The notes under the pieces: generated by a model
The model's input: the letters and a program-made list of their open reading frames with translations, nothing else
What the model was told of the DNA's origin: nothing
The model's database searches: none
Shown here: piece after piece, positions 1 to 7,250 of the stretch
Layout: each line of letters starts with the position of its first letter
Position numbering within the stretch: position 1 is the first letter of the stretch
NCBI GenBank assembly: GCA_036844765.1
Contig: DAIUFE010000039.1
Location: 1 to 15,526, forward strand
Reading direction: 5' to 3'
DNA: 15,526 bases
Source: Thermocaproicibacter sp036844765
GTDB lineage: Bacteria > Bacillota > Clostridia > Oscillospirales > Acutalibacteraceae
Made by a program: the position numbers and the translations under genes

Positions 1-1
1 C

Positions 2-841
2 AAGGTCCACGTGCACACCGAAGACCCCGGCAACGCGCTGGAGGCCGGCCTGGCCTACGGCCAGCTGCTGACCGTGAAGATCGACAACATGAAGGAGCAG
101 CACCGCACGGCGGGAGAGAAAGACCGCGCCGGGTCCCCTAAACCCGCCGCGCCGCAGCCCGCCGCGCCGGCGGAGGCGGTCGGTTTCGTGGCCGTCGCGG
201 CGGGCGACGGCCTCCGGACGCTGTTCACCGACCTGGGCTGCGCGCAGGTCGTCAGCGGCGGCCAGACCATGAACCCCAGCACGGAGGACCTGGTGGCCGC
301 GGCGCGCGCCACGCCCGCCAAGACAGTGCTGATCCTGCCGAACAACAAGAACATCATCCTCGCGGCGGAGCAGGCCGTCCCGCTCGTGAAGGACCGCAAG
401 GTGACCGTCCTGCCGACGCGCACCGTGCCGCAGGGGCTTTCCGCCATGCTGGCCTACGACCCCGACTCGCCCGTCGAGGCCAACACCGTCGCAATGATGG
501 AGGCCGCCTCCGGCGTCACGACGGGGACCGTCACGTTCGCGGCGCGCGACTCCGAGTTCGGCGGGCACAAGATCCGCAAGGACGACACGCTGGGCCTGAT
601 CGACGGCAGGCTGGAGATCGTCGACCACGGCCGCAACGTCGCGCGCGTGTGCCAGCGCCTGACCCGCTCCATGACCGGGCGCGGGACCGCGTTCATCACC
701 CTGATCTACGGCGCGGAGGTCTCGGAGGAGACCGCCAACGGCGTCTATAACCAGATCAAGTCCAAGGCGGGGAACAACGTGGAGGTCACGCTCGTCAACG
801 GCGGGCAGCCGGTCTATTACTTCCTGATCTCGGTGGAATAG
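2..841 (+). CDS. fakA: Fatty acid kinase subunit A (FakA/YloV family), C-terminal part, 5' truncated by the window
   Basis: The reading frame is already open at base 2 (KVHVHTEDPG...) and runs to TAG at 839-841, so about 279 C-terminal residues of a protein usually near 550 are present; the GTG at 11 lies inside the gene and is not a start. The HVHTEDPG stretch, the PNNKN segment, and the closing domain with IYGAEVSE and VNGGQPVYYFLISVE are typical of the C-terminal half of FakA/YloV. In this family the missing N-terminal DhaL-type domain binds ATP and phosphorylates fatty acids carried by FakB, feeding phospholipid synthesis. A low-complexity Ala/Pro linker lies near residues 50-60 of the visible part. 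recG starts 21 bases downstream, an order seen in Firmicutes (yloV and recG are near neighbours in Bacillus), so the two are probably cotranscribed. Confidence 0.88.
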   Translation, partial: KVHVHTEDPGNALEAGLAYGQLLTVKIDNMKEQHRTAGEKDRAGSPKPAAPQPAAPAEAVGFVAVAAGDGLRTLFTDLGCAQVVSGGQTMNPSTEDLVAAARATPAKTVLILPNNKNIILAAEQAVPLVKDRKVTVLPTRTVPQGLSAMLAYDPDSPVEANTVAMMEAASGVTTGTVTFAARDSEFGGHKIRKDDTLGLIDGRLEIVDHGRNVARVCQRLTRSMTGRGTAFITLIYGAEVSEETANGVYNQIKSKAGNNVEVTLVNGGQPVYYFLISVE

Positions 842-862
842 CCCCGCCCGGCAGAGGTTGAG

Positions 863-2893
863 ATGGCCAGTCTGTATCGGGAAAAAGTCCAGACCCTGAA
901 AGGCGTCGGCGAACGGCGCGCCGAGCTGTTCCGGAAGCTCGGCGTTTCCAGCGTCGGCGCCCTTCTGCGTTTCTACCCGCGGGCTTACCAGGACCTGAGC
1001 CGCCCCGTCGGCGTGCGCGAAGCTCCCCCCGGCGCGCCCTGCGCCGTGCGCGCCACGGTGCTGGAAGCCCCCTGCGCCGCCCGCATCCGCGGCGGCATGA
1101 CGCTCTACCGCGTGAGGGCCGACGACGGCCGCGACGTTTTCACCCTCACGTTTTTCAACAACCCCTATATCCCCAAATTGCTGAAGGCGGGTCAAACCTA
1201 CCTGTTCTACGGGAAAGTGACCGCGAACTTCCTCCGGTTCGAGATGACGGCGCCGGAGTTCTTCCCCGCCGATTCCTGCCCCGCGGTGCGCCCGGTCTAC
1301 CCGCAGACGCAGGGCCTGAGCAGCCGCGCGATCGCCGCGGCGGTCGGCGAGGCGCTCGGCCGCCTGCCCGAGGCCGTGCGCGACCCCCTGCCGCCGCAGC
1401 TGCTGGAGCGGTACTCGCTCTGCGGCCTGCGCGACGCGCTGCGGGCGGTCCATTTCCCGCCGGACCTCGCGGCGGCGGAGCGGGCGCGCAGCCGGCTGAT
1501 CTTCGAGGAGCTGCTGGTGCTTTCGCTCGGGCTTTCCCTGCTGCGGCGGAAGAACGGCGCCCCGAGCCGCTTTCCGCTGCGGAAGGACTTCACCGGGCAG
1601 TTCCTCCCGCTGCTGCCGTTCCGGCCGACCGGCGCGCAGCTCCGGGCCGTCCGCGAAGGGATGCGCGACATGATGAGCGGCCGGCGCATGGCGCGTCTGG
1701 TGCAGGGCGACGTCGGCTCCGGCAAGACGGCCGTGGCGGCGGCGCTGTGCTATTCCGCCGTCAAGAACGGCCTGCAGGCCGCCCTGATGGCCCCCACGGA
1801 ACTTCTGGCGCGTCAGCACGCCGCTTCCCTCTCAAAGCTCCTCGGGCCCGCGGGCGTGCGCGTGGCGCTGCTGACGGCCTCCGTTCCGGCCGCGCGGAAA
1901 AAGGAGCTGCTCGCCGCGCTGGAGGCGGGGGAAATCGGCCTGCTGGTGGGCACGCACGCGCTGCTCTCGCAGAAAGTCCGGTTCCGCAGGCTGGGCCTCG
2001 TGGTGACGGACGAGCAGCACCGGTTCGGCGTGGCGCAGCGCGCGGCGCTTTCCGCAAAGGGCGACGGCCCGCACATGCTCGTGATGAGCGCGACGCCGAT
2101 CCCCCGCACGCTGGCGCTGATGATCTACGGCGACCTGGACCTCTCGGTGCTCGACGAGCTGCCCCCGGGCCGCCGGAAGGTGCTCACCTACGCCGTCGCG
2201 TCGGACAAGCGCCCGCGCGCGTTCGCGTTCCTGAAAAAGAAGCTGGCGGAGGGACGGCAGTGCTATATCGTCTGCCCCGCCGTCGACGAGGGGCCGAACG
2301 ACCTGGCCAACGTGACGGAGTACACGGAGCGCCTGCGGACCCTGTGGCTGCCCGGCTGCAGCGTCGCGGCGCTGCACGGCCGGATGAAGCCGAAGGAAAA
2401 AAACGCCGTGATGGAACGCTTCGCCGAGGGAAAGATCGGCGTGCTGGTTTCCACCACGGTCGTCGAAGTGGGGATCGACGTCCCCAACGCCACGGTGATG
2501 CTGGTCGAGAACGCGGAGCGGTACGGCCTTTCGCAGCTCCATCAGCTGCGCGGGCGCGTCGGCCGCGGCGCGCATCAGTCGTACTGCATCCTGGTTTCCG
2601 ACGCGCAAAACGACGAGGCGCTCGCGCGCCTCAACGTGATGCGGCGGACCTCCGACGGTTTCCGCATCGCGGACGAGGACCTGCGGCTGCGCGGCCCCGG
2701 CGATTTTTTCGGGAGCCGGCAGCACGGCCTGCCCCCGCTCAAGATCGCGGACATGACGGACATGAGCCTGCTGAACCGGGCGCGCGAAGCGGCCGCGGAA
2801 ATCCTGAAGGGCGACCCGGACCTTTCGCAGCCCGGCCACCGCGGCCTGCGGGCCGAGGTACGGCAGCTCTTCGCGCACACCGAGCTTTCCTGA
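863..2893 (+). CDS. recG: ATP-dependent DNA helicase RecG
   Basis: This 676-residue protein has the usual RecG length and layout. An N-terminal helix-hairpin-helix-like stretch (LKGVGERRAELF) and a wedge/OB region to about residue 150 (ending FNNPYIPKLLKAGQTYLFYGK) are followed by two helicase lobes. Walker A is GDVGSGKT at residues 282-289, the Walker B/motif II is DEQH at 383-386, and motif III reads SATPIPRTLAL. Lobe 2 carries STTVVEVGIDVPNA, QLRGRVGRG and the RecG C-terminal signature LRLRGPGDFFGSRQHG. RecG remodels stalled replication forks and branch-migrates Holliday junctions. The ATG is preceded by a purine-rich GAGGTTGAG. It follows fakA by 21 bases and converges with the phosphoesterase gene, leaving only 14 bases between the stops and no visible terminator there. 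Confidence 0.97.
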   Translation: MASLYREKVQTLKGVGERRAELFRKLGVSSVGALLRFYPRAYQDLSRPVGVREAPPGAPCAVRATVLEAPCAARIRGGMTLYRVRADDGRDVFTLTFFNNPYIPKLLKAGQTYLFYGKVTANFLRFEMTAPEFFPADSCPAVRPVYPQTQGLSSRAIAAAVGEALGRLPEAVRDPLPPQLLERYSLCGLRDALRAVHFPPDLAAAERARSRLIFEELLVLSLGLSLLRRKNGAPSRFPLRKDFTGQFLPLLPFRPTGAQLRAVREGMRDMMSGRRMARLVQGDVGSGKTAVAAALCYSAVKNGLQAALMAPTELLARQHAASLSKLLGPAGVRVALLTASVPAARKKELLAALEAGEIGLLVGTHALLSQKVRFRRLGLVVTDEQHRFGVAQRAALSAKGDGPHMLVMSATPIPRTLALMIYGDLDLSVLDELPPGRRKVLTYAVASDKRPRAFAFLKKKLAEGRQCYIVCPAVDEGPNDLANVTEYTERLRTLWLPGCSVAALHGRMKPKEKNAVMERFAEGKIGVLVSTTVVEVGIDVPNATVMLVENAERYGLSQLHQLRGRVGRGAHQSYCILVSDAQNDEALARLNVMRRTSDGFRIADEDLRLRGPGDFFGSRQHGLPPLKIADMTDMSLLNRAREAAAEILKGDPDLSQPGHRGLRAEVRQLFAHTELS

Positions 2894-2907
2894 CGGGGCC
2901 GCCGCCT

Positions 2908-3609
2908 CTACCGGCGGAACAGGGTCCGGCGGGCGGGCGGCTCCTCGACGGGGAGGACCCGCTCGAACACGGAGTAATGTTTGTAGGTGACCTTGCGGTC
3001 GATATGGCGCGCGCCGGAGAACCATTTTTTATAGCTTGTTTCCCGGGCGACGCGCGCAAAGAAAACCTCCAGCGGATTGAGGGCCGCGGTCCCCGCGGGA
3101 CCGCGGGCGGCGTCCACGCCGGGCGGCGGCTCGTGGGTGACGATATAGTCCACCGCGAAGCCGGCGGCCTTCAGGCTCTCGAGCCCGCCGCGGATCTCTG
3201 CGGAGCTGGGCATCTCGCAGGGCCACCACTTCCCCGCCTCGATGCGGAGCTGCTTTTCCTCGCTTTCGCCGCCGCCGAACGTAAAGATCTTTTTTCCTTC
3301 AATAGTGTAAATCCGGCCGCGGAGCAGGTGGTAGAGGTTCCCGCTGATGTGGCGGGCTTTGCCGCCGTTCCAGTCGACGACGGGGTAGGTGCCCAGCAGG
3401 TCGAAGTTCTCGTGCGTGCCGTCGACGAATGCCACGGCGTATCTGCGGCTTCCCAGCCGCCTGAGGTTCTTCCGCTCAGCGGCGCCCCCGTCCCAGAGGA
3501 AGCCGAAATCGCCGCAGACGAGGAGGGTGTCCCCCGTCCCCAGCTTTTTCATTTCCGGCGAACGGAAGCGGTCCAACTCCCCGTGCGTGTCGCCCGTTAT
3601 GTAAATCAC
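2908..3609 (-). CDS. Metallophosphoesterase (calcineurin-like) with altered active-site motifs
   Basis: The protein (233 residues from GTG) belongs to the calcineurin-like phosphoesterase superfamily. Visible motifs are GDTHG (D7, H9), GDFGFLWDGG (D34), DGTHENFD (H66, E67, N68), THEPPP (H159) and WFSGARHID (H202). Relatives I know from Clostridia read GNHEN and GHxH at the third and last motifs; here the catalytic Asn is Thr and the first His of GHxH is Ala, both confirmed in the nucleotides. I chose GTG at 3609 because the protein then starts MIYITGDTHG, as is usual for this family, and GGGGGAA lies about 8 bases upstream; the frame remains open to 3759 but that part is low-complexity Arg/Gly sequence. 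The substrate is unknown. The gene stands alone between recG and dacF, facing recG. Confidence 0.85.
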   Translation of the reverse strand: MIYITGDTHGELDRFRSPEMKKLGTGDTLLVCGDFGFLWDGGAAERKNLRRLGSRRYAVAFVDGTHENFDLLGTYPVVDWNGGKARHISGNLYHLLRGRIYTIEGKKIFTFGGGESEEKQLRIEAGKWWPCEMPSSAEIRGGLESLKAAGFAVDYIVTHEPPPGVDAARGPAGTAALNPLEVFFARVARETSYKKWFSGARHIDRKVTYKHYSVFERVLPVEEPPARRTLFRR

Positions 3610-3685
3610 CGCGAAATTCCCCCATTTTCCGCCCGCCGCCCGGCCCCGGCGGCGCGTTCCGTCCGCTGAATGCCCGCCGCGGCGC

Positions 3686-3714
3686 TTTATCTTTCCGCAA
3701 AATGCTGATATACT
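3686..3714 (+). promoter_or_regulatory. Probable sigma-A promoter of dacF (extended -10)
   Basis: TATACT at 3709-3714 is preceded by TGA, giving an extended -10 (TGNTATACT). The hexamer 17 bases upstream, TTTATC at 3686-3691, is a weak -35. A hairpin GGGACGC/GCGTCCC (3722-3728 and 3734-3740) follows at the start of the leader. Confidence 0.55.
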
Positions 3715-3782
3715 TAAGAAAGGGACGCAGACGGCGTCCCGCGGCGTTTTCTTTATCATATCACACCGGAGGCAGAAATTCC

Positions 3783-5144
3783 ATGAAAAAAAAGCTCCCC
3801 GCCCTGATTTCCGCCGCGCTGACCCTGTGCCTGCTGCTGCCGCACGCAGAGGCCAGGGCCGCGGGGTTTCCCATCGACTTCCCCACTTCCAGTGCGGCCA
3901 TCGAGCTGACGAACCTCGACACCGGCACGGTGGTCTACCAGAAAAACCCCGACGTCCGGCGGGAGCCCGCTTCCCTCACGAAGATCATGACCTACATCGT
4001 GGTCGTCGAGCAGATCAAAGACCTGCAGGGGACACAGATCCCGGTGACCAAAAAGGTCATGAACGAGCTTCTGGGCACCGGCAGCTCAATGTCCGGCATC
4101 AAGGCCGGGGACGTGCTGACGGCCTACCAGCTGCTGAACTGCATGATGGTTCCCTCCGGCAACGACGCCGCGCTCGTGCTGGCCGACTATGTCGGCGGCG
4201 GGGACGAGAAAAAATTCGTCGACCAGATGAACGCGAAGGCAAAGCAGCTCGGGTGCACCGGGACGCATTTCACCAACTCCCACGGCCTGCACGACCCGAA
4301 CCATTACACCACCGCCTCCGATCTGACGAAGATCACGCAGTACGCCATGAAGCTGCCCTATTTCATGGAGATCTGCTCCCAGGTCGGCTACACGTACGCC
4401 CCCGTCGGCGGGCCGGACAAGGGCAAGAAGATCCCCCACCCGCTTTCGACCACCAATCTGCTGCTCAACAAGAACGCGCCGGGGAACAAATATTATTACC
4501 AGTACGCGCGCGGCATCAAGACCGGCCACACGGACGAAGCCGGGTACTGCCTGGTCTCGACCGCCACGGCGGACGGCTACAGCTACCTGTGCGTCGCGCT
4601 CGGCGCGCCCAGCGTGGACGCCGACGGCAAAGCCGTCAAGACGCGCGGCGAAATGGTGGACAGCTGCAACCTTTACCGCTGGGCGCTGACCGCGCTGGAG
4701 CTCAAGAAGATCGCGGGGGCCGACGACCCGATGCAGGAGGTCCGGCTCAACTACGCCTGGAACAAGGACACGCTGCTGCTCAAGCCGGAGAAGAGCTTCT
4801 CCGCCCTGCTGCCCAAGGGGGTCTCCGCCTCCAGCGTGATCGTGACCAAGAAGGTGCCGCAGTCGATCGACGCGCCCGTGCGGGAGGGGTATGTCGTGGG
4901 CACCGCCACGTTCAGCTACGCGAACCAGCAGCTCGCGACCGTGAACCTGGTCGCCGCGGAATCGGTCGAGCGCAGCGAGCTGCTCCACACGACCGACCTC
5001 GTGAAGGCCGTCGTGACCTCCCGCTGGTTCCTGATCGTGGCGGCGATCATCCTGCTGCTGCTGGCCGTCTATATCGTTCTGGCCGTCATTTACAACCGCA
5101 GGCGGAAAAAGCTGCGCAGGGTCAAACGCTACCGCAGGATGTGA
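3783..5144 (+). CDS. dacF: D-alanyl-D-alanine carboxypeptidase (DacF type, penicillin-binding protein)
   Basis: A serine-type DD-carboxypeptidase that removes the terminal D-Ala from peptidoglycan pentapeptides outside the cell. The 453-residue product has a Sec signal peptide (MKKKLPALISAALTLCLLLP, cleavage likely after AEARA or AEARAA). The three penicillin-binding motifs are in order: SLTK (S64, K67), SGN (125-127) and KTG (246-248). A beta-rich C-terminal domain follows from about residue 290, then a membrane segment near 415-437 and a very basic tail (RRRKKLRRVKRYRRM). Most DacF/DacA proteins are held by an amphipathic helix, so this full hydrophobic anchor is a variation. I chose ATG 3783 because GGAGG lies about 10 bases upstream and the signal peptide starts there; the open frame upstream has no such signal. 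It is monocistronic, between its own promoter and a strong terminator. Confidence 0.95.
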   Translation: MKKKLPALISAALTLCLLLPHAEARAAGFPIDFPTSSAAIELTNLDTGTVVYQKNPDVRREPASLTKIMTYIVVVEQIKDLQGTQIPVTKKVMNELLGTGSSMSGIKAGDVLTAYQLLNCMMVPSGNDAALVLADYVGGGDEKKFVDQMNAKAKQLGCTGTHFTNSHGLHDPNHYTTASDLTKITQYAMKLPYFMEICSQVGYTYAPVGGPDKGKKIPHPLSTTNLLLNKNAPGNKYYYQYARGIKTGHTDEAGYCLVSTATADGYSYLCVALGAPSVDADGKAVKTRGEMVDSCNLYRWALTALELKKIAGADDPMQEVRLNYAWNKDTLLLKPEKSFSALLPKGVSASSVIVTKKVPQSIDAPVREGYVVGTATFSYANQQLATVNLVAAESVERSELLHTTDLVKAVVTSRWFLIVAAIILLLLAVYIVLAVIYNRRRKKLRRVKRYRRM

Positions 5145-5160
5145 CGGTCCGCAGACCCGC

Positions 5161-5201
5161 AAAAAATCCCCGCTGTTTTTTTGCAACAGCGGGGATTTTT
5201 T
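5161..5201. terminator. Bidirectional intrinsic terminator between dacF and rplL
   Basis: A perfect 17-bp inverted repeat (5161-5177 and 5185-5201) with a 7-base loop. The GC-rich inner stem (TCCCCGCTGTT and complement) is flanked by an A6 tract on the left and a T6 tract on the right, so it ends in a U run when read from either side. It is 16 bases after the dacF stop and 21 bases after the rplL stop, and serves both. Confidence 0.95.
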
Positions 5202-5222
5202 GCGTCTTTGTGCGGGGCGGGA

Positions 5223-5597
5223 TTACTTCAGTTCGACTTCCGCCCCGGCCTTGACGAGCTTTTCCTTCATGGTGTCGGCGTCGGCCTTGGAGACGCCCTC
5301 CTTGATGGTCTTCGGGGCGGCGTCCACGAGGTCCTTCGCGTCCTTCAGGCCCAGGCCGGTGATCTCGCGCACGGCCTTGATGACCTGGATCTTCTGCTGG
5401 CCGATGCTCTTGAGCACGACGTCGAATTCCGTCTTCTCGGCGGCGGCGGGGGCTGCGGCGGCCGGCGCGGCGGCCACGGCCACCGGCGCGGCGGCGGAAA
5501 CGCCGAACTCGTCCTCGAGGGCTTTCACCAGTTCGGCCAGCTCCATGACGGTCAGGCCTTTGACATCTTCAATCAGCTTTGCAACTTTATCGGACAT
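5223..5597 (-). CDS. rplL: 50S ribosomal protein L7/L12
   Basis: A 124-residue protein with the normal L7/L12 layout: an N-terminal dimerisation and L10-binding helix pair (MSDKVAKLIEDVKGLTVMEL), an Ala/Pro-rich hinge at about residues 35-53, and the globular domain that contacts translation factors (EFDVVLKSIGQQKIQVIKAVREITGLGLKDAKDLVDAAPKTIKEGV). It forms the ribosomal stalk with L10 and recruits elongation factor GTPases. GGAGG is 9 bases upstream of the ATG. It follows rplJ by 44 bases in the same transcript and is the last gene: the bidirectional terminator comes next, and rpoB, the usual downstream neighbour, is absent. Confidence 0.98.
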   Translation of the reverse strand: MSDKVAKLIEDVKGLTVMELAELVKALEDEFGVSAAAPVAVAAAPAAAAPAAAEKTEFDVVLKSIGQQKIQVIKAVREITGLGLKDAKDLVDAAPKTIKEGVSKADADTMKEKLVKAGAEVELK

Positions 5598-5641
5598 GAT
5601 TCAGTACCTCCCATATTTTTTATCGGATGACGGCGGTTCGT

Positions 5642-6178
5642 TCAGGCAGACTTTTTCTCTTTTTCGGCAATCGCGTTCAGCGCGACGACCAAGCCCTTCA
5701 GCGTGCCGTTCAGCACCGTGACGAAGCCGGTGATCGGGCCGTTCAGGCCGCGGAGCACCTGCGCGAGCAGCACTTCCTTGGAAGGCAGCGTCGCAAGGAG
5801 CTTGATCTCGTCGGGGCCGGCCGCTTTTCCGTCGATAAAGCCGCCCTTGAGGGTGAACGTCTTGCTGCCCTCGGCGTACTTATTGAGGATGCGGGCCGGG
5901 GCGACGTAGTCGTCCGCGCTGACCGCGAGGGCGGTGTCGCCCTTCAGGACGGGGTCGAGGCCGTCGATTCCCGCTTCTTTCAGGGCCCGGCTCAGCAGCG
6001 TGTTCTTGATGACCTTATAGCTGCTGCCGGATTCGCGCAGCTCCCTGCGGAGCTGGGTGTCGTCCGCGACGGTGATGCCACGGTAATCCGCCAGGACGCC
6101 CGTGTGCGCGGCTTTGAGCTGCTCGGCGAGCGCGGCCACCGCCTTCTTTTTCTCTTCGAGGATCTTTTCGCTTGGCAT
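5642..6178 (-). CDS. rplJ: 50S ribosomal protein L10
   Basis: A 178-residue protein (MPSEKILEEKKKAVAALAEQLK...) of normal L10 length. The N-terminal rRNA-binding domain includes VLADYRGITVADDTQLRRELRESGSSYKVIKNTLLSRAL, and the C-terminal helix that loads L7/L12 dimers is the last 25 or so residues (TLKGLVVALNAIAEKEKKSA). L10 also binds its own mRNA leader in many bacteria to repress rplJ-rplL. I place the start at ATG 6178, which has GGGAGG 8 bases upstream; a GTG three codons earlier (6187) lies within that ribosome binding site and is unlikely to be used. The leader upstream carries an L10 motif and an attenuator (separate entries). Confidence 0.97.
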   Translation of the reverse strand: MPSEKILEEKKKAVAALAEQLKAAHTGVLADYRGITVADDTQLRRELRESGSSYKVIKNTLLSRALKEAGIDGLDPVLKGDTALAVSADDYVAPARILNKYAEGSKTFTLKGGFIDGKAAGPDEIKLLATLPSKEVLLAQVLRGLNGPITGFVTVLNGTLKGLVVALNAIAEKEKKSA

Positions 6179-6215
6179 GGATTTCACCTCCCCCGTTCGA
6201 TGGAATCAGACGCAT

Positions 6216-6249
6216 AAAAAAGCCTTTTCCGCTGCCGCAGAAAAGGCTT
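6216..6249 (-). terminator. Attenuator-type intrinsic terminator in the rplJ leader
   Basis: On the minus strand a 10-bp stem AAGCCTTTTC/GAAAAGGCTT (6240-6249 and 6220-6229), strengthened inside by GCGG-type pairs, is followed directly by six U (6221-6216). It lies 38 bases before the rplJ start, so it must act inside the leader, as in the L10 leaders of Bacillus, where termination is promoted when L10 is in excess. Confidence 0.85.
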
Positions 6250-6270
6250 CAACACGCAAACGCATCAAAC

Positions 6271-6335
6271 GCCTTATTCTCGGCAGGCTGGAAAAATCCA
6301 TTGAGCGCAGCGCGCCTGCTGTCTTGGAATAAAGA
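6271..6335 (-). ncRNA. Ribosomal protein L10 leader, L10-binding stem
   Basis: Read on the minus strand, TTATTC...GACAGCAGGC pairs with GCCTGCCGAGAATAA. The stems are TTATTC/GAATAA (6327-6332 with 6274-6279) and GCAGGC/GCCTGC (6314-6319 with 6283-6288), separated by an asymmetric internal loop (CAAGACA against CGA) that fits a kink-turn-like L10 site. GACAGCAGG and CCTGCCGAG are the conserved words I associate with the Firmicutes L10 leader. A terminal TGGA-TTTT-TCCA hairpin sits within. The attenuator terminator and rplJ follow directly. Confidence 0.82.
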
Positions 6336-6357
6336 CCGATCCGCAATCCTATGGCAT

Positions 6358-6442
6358 TTCCAGTGGAGTTGCGGAAGTTTTTTGCTTCTCCCCCGCCGGA
6401 GGCGGGGGAGAAGCAACTTCCGTCCCTCCATCACGACTGGAA
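6358..6442 (-). repeat. 85-nt long interrupted hairpin at the 5' end of the rplJ leader
   Basis: A 14-bp perfect GC-rich stem (6384-6397 and 6401-6414, 3-base loop GGA on the plus strand) is extended by GGAAGTT/AACTTCC (6373-6379, 6415-6421), with a 4-base bulge on one side, then GGAG/CTCC and TTCCAGT/ACTGGAA (6358-6364, 6436-6442). No U run follows on either strand, so it is not a standard terminator. It would form about 15 nt after the predicted transcription start. It may be the outer part of the leader or an inserted palindromic repeat. Confidence 0.75.
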
Positions 6443-6463
6443 TTGCTATCAATTGCTCAGATG

Positions 6464-6492
6464 AGTATAGCACGCGCCGGGCCGCCTGTCAA
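6464..6492 (-). promoter_or_regulatory. Sigma-A promoter of rplJ-rplL
   Basis: On the minus strand TTGACA (6487-6492) and TATACT (6464-6469) are separated by exactly 17 bases, a near-perfect consensus. The -35 begins 2 bases beyond the rplA stop codon. Transcription from about 6457 would give a leader of about 280 nt before rplJ, allowing L10/L12 to be made independently of L11/L1. Confidence 0.9.
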
Positions 6493-6494
6493 CC

Positions 6495-7190
6495 TCAGAC
6501 GCCGACCCGGTTCGGGTTGATCCGCACGCCGGGGCCCATGGTGGAGGCCACGACGCAGGAGCGGATATACTGCCCCTTGGAGGAGGCGGGCTTCGCCTTC
6601 ACGATGGCGCCGAGCAGCGCGTCGAAATTCTCCTGCAGCTTTTCCTTGCCGAAGGAGACCTTTCCGATCACGCAGTGGATGATATTGGACTTGTCGAGCC
6701 GGTACTCGATCTTGCCGGCCTTGGCCTCTTTGATCGCCTTGGAGATGTCGCGCGTGACGGTGCCGGCCTTCGGGTTCGGCATCAGCCCGCGGGGGCCGAG
6801 GATGCGGCCCAGCCGCCCCACCAGGCCCATCATGTCCGGCGTGGTGATCAGGATGTCGAAGTCCATCCAGTTCTCGTCGCGGATCTTCTGGATCATCTCT
6901 TCGGCGCCGACGTAATCGGCGCCGGCGGCCTGCGCGTCCTTCGCGGCGTCGCCCTTGCAGACGGCCAGCACGCGCACCGTCTTGCCGGTGCCGTTCGGCA
7001 GCACGATCGCGCCGCGGACCTGCTGGTCCGCGTGGCGGCTGTCGACGCCCAGGCGGACGTGCACCTCGACGCTCTCGTCGAATTTCTTGGTGCCGGTCTT
7101 CACGCACAGGTCGAGGGCGTCGGCGGCCTCGTACAGCTTGGTGCGGTCGACGAGCTTGGCGCCCTCGGTATATTTCTTACCGTGTTTCAT
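6495..7190 (-). CDS. rplA: 50S ribosomal protein L1
   Basis: A 231-residue protein (MKHGKKYTEGAKLVDRTKLYEAADAL...) of standard L1 length. The two-domain fold is marked by FDESVEVHVRLGVDSRHADQQVRGAIVLPNGTGK in domain I, VGRLGRILGPRGLMPNPKAGTVT in domain II, and the closing STMGPGVRINP. L1 binds 23S rRNA at the mobile E-site stalk and, in other bacteria, represses its own operon by binding an mRNA copy of that site. An AGGGGGAA ribosome binding site precedes the ATG. It follows rplK by 60 bases, and its stop nearly touches the rplJ promoter. Confidence 0.98.
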   Translation of the reverse strand: MKHGKKYTEGAKLVDRTKLYEAADALDLCVKTGTKKFDESVEVHVRLGVDSRHADQQVRGAIVLPNGTGKTVRVLAVCKGDAAKDAQAAGADYVGAEEMIQKIRDENWMDFDILITTPDMMGLVGRLGRILGPRGLMPNPKAGTVTRDISKAIKEAKAGKIEYRLDKSNIIHCVIGKVSFGKEKLQENFDALLGAIVKAKPASSKGQYIRSCVVASTMGPGVRINPNRVGV

Positions 7191-7250
7191 AGTTTTTTCC
7201 CCCTGTCAAGTGGTAAAATCGGATTTTGAGTTCCTCCCACCCGGGCAAAG

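Noticed and set aside
1747..3669. A 640-codon plus-strand frame across recG and the phosphoesterase gene
   Set aside because: Its product is Arg/Ala/Pro-rich low-complexity sequence, overlapping two well-supported genes in other frames.
4086..5186. A 366-codon minus-strand frame antisense to dacF
   Set aside because: It is a shadow of dacF caused by third-position GC bias; it has no ribosome binding site or domain pattern.
7203..7208. TTGACA on the minus strand just before rplA
   Set aside because: Only about 12 bases separate it from the rplA start, and no -10 fits between; it overlaps the rplA ribosome binding site.
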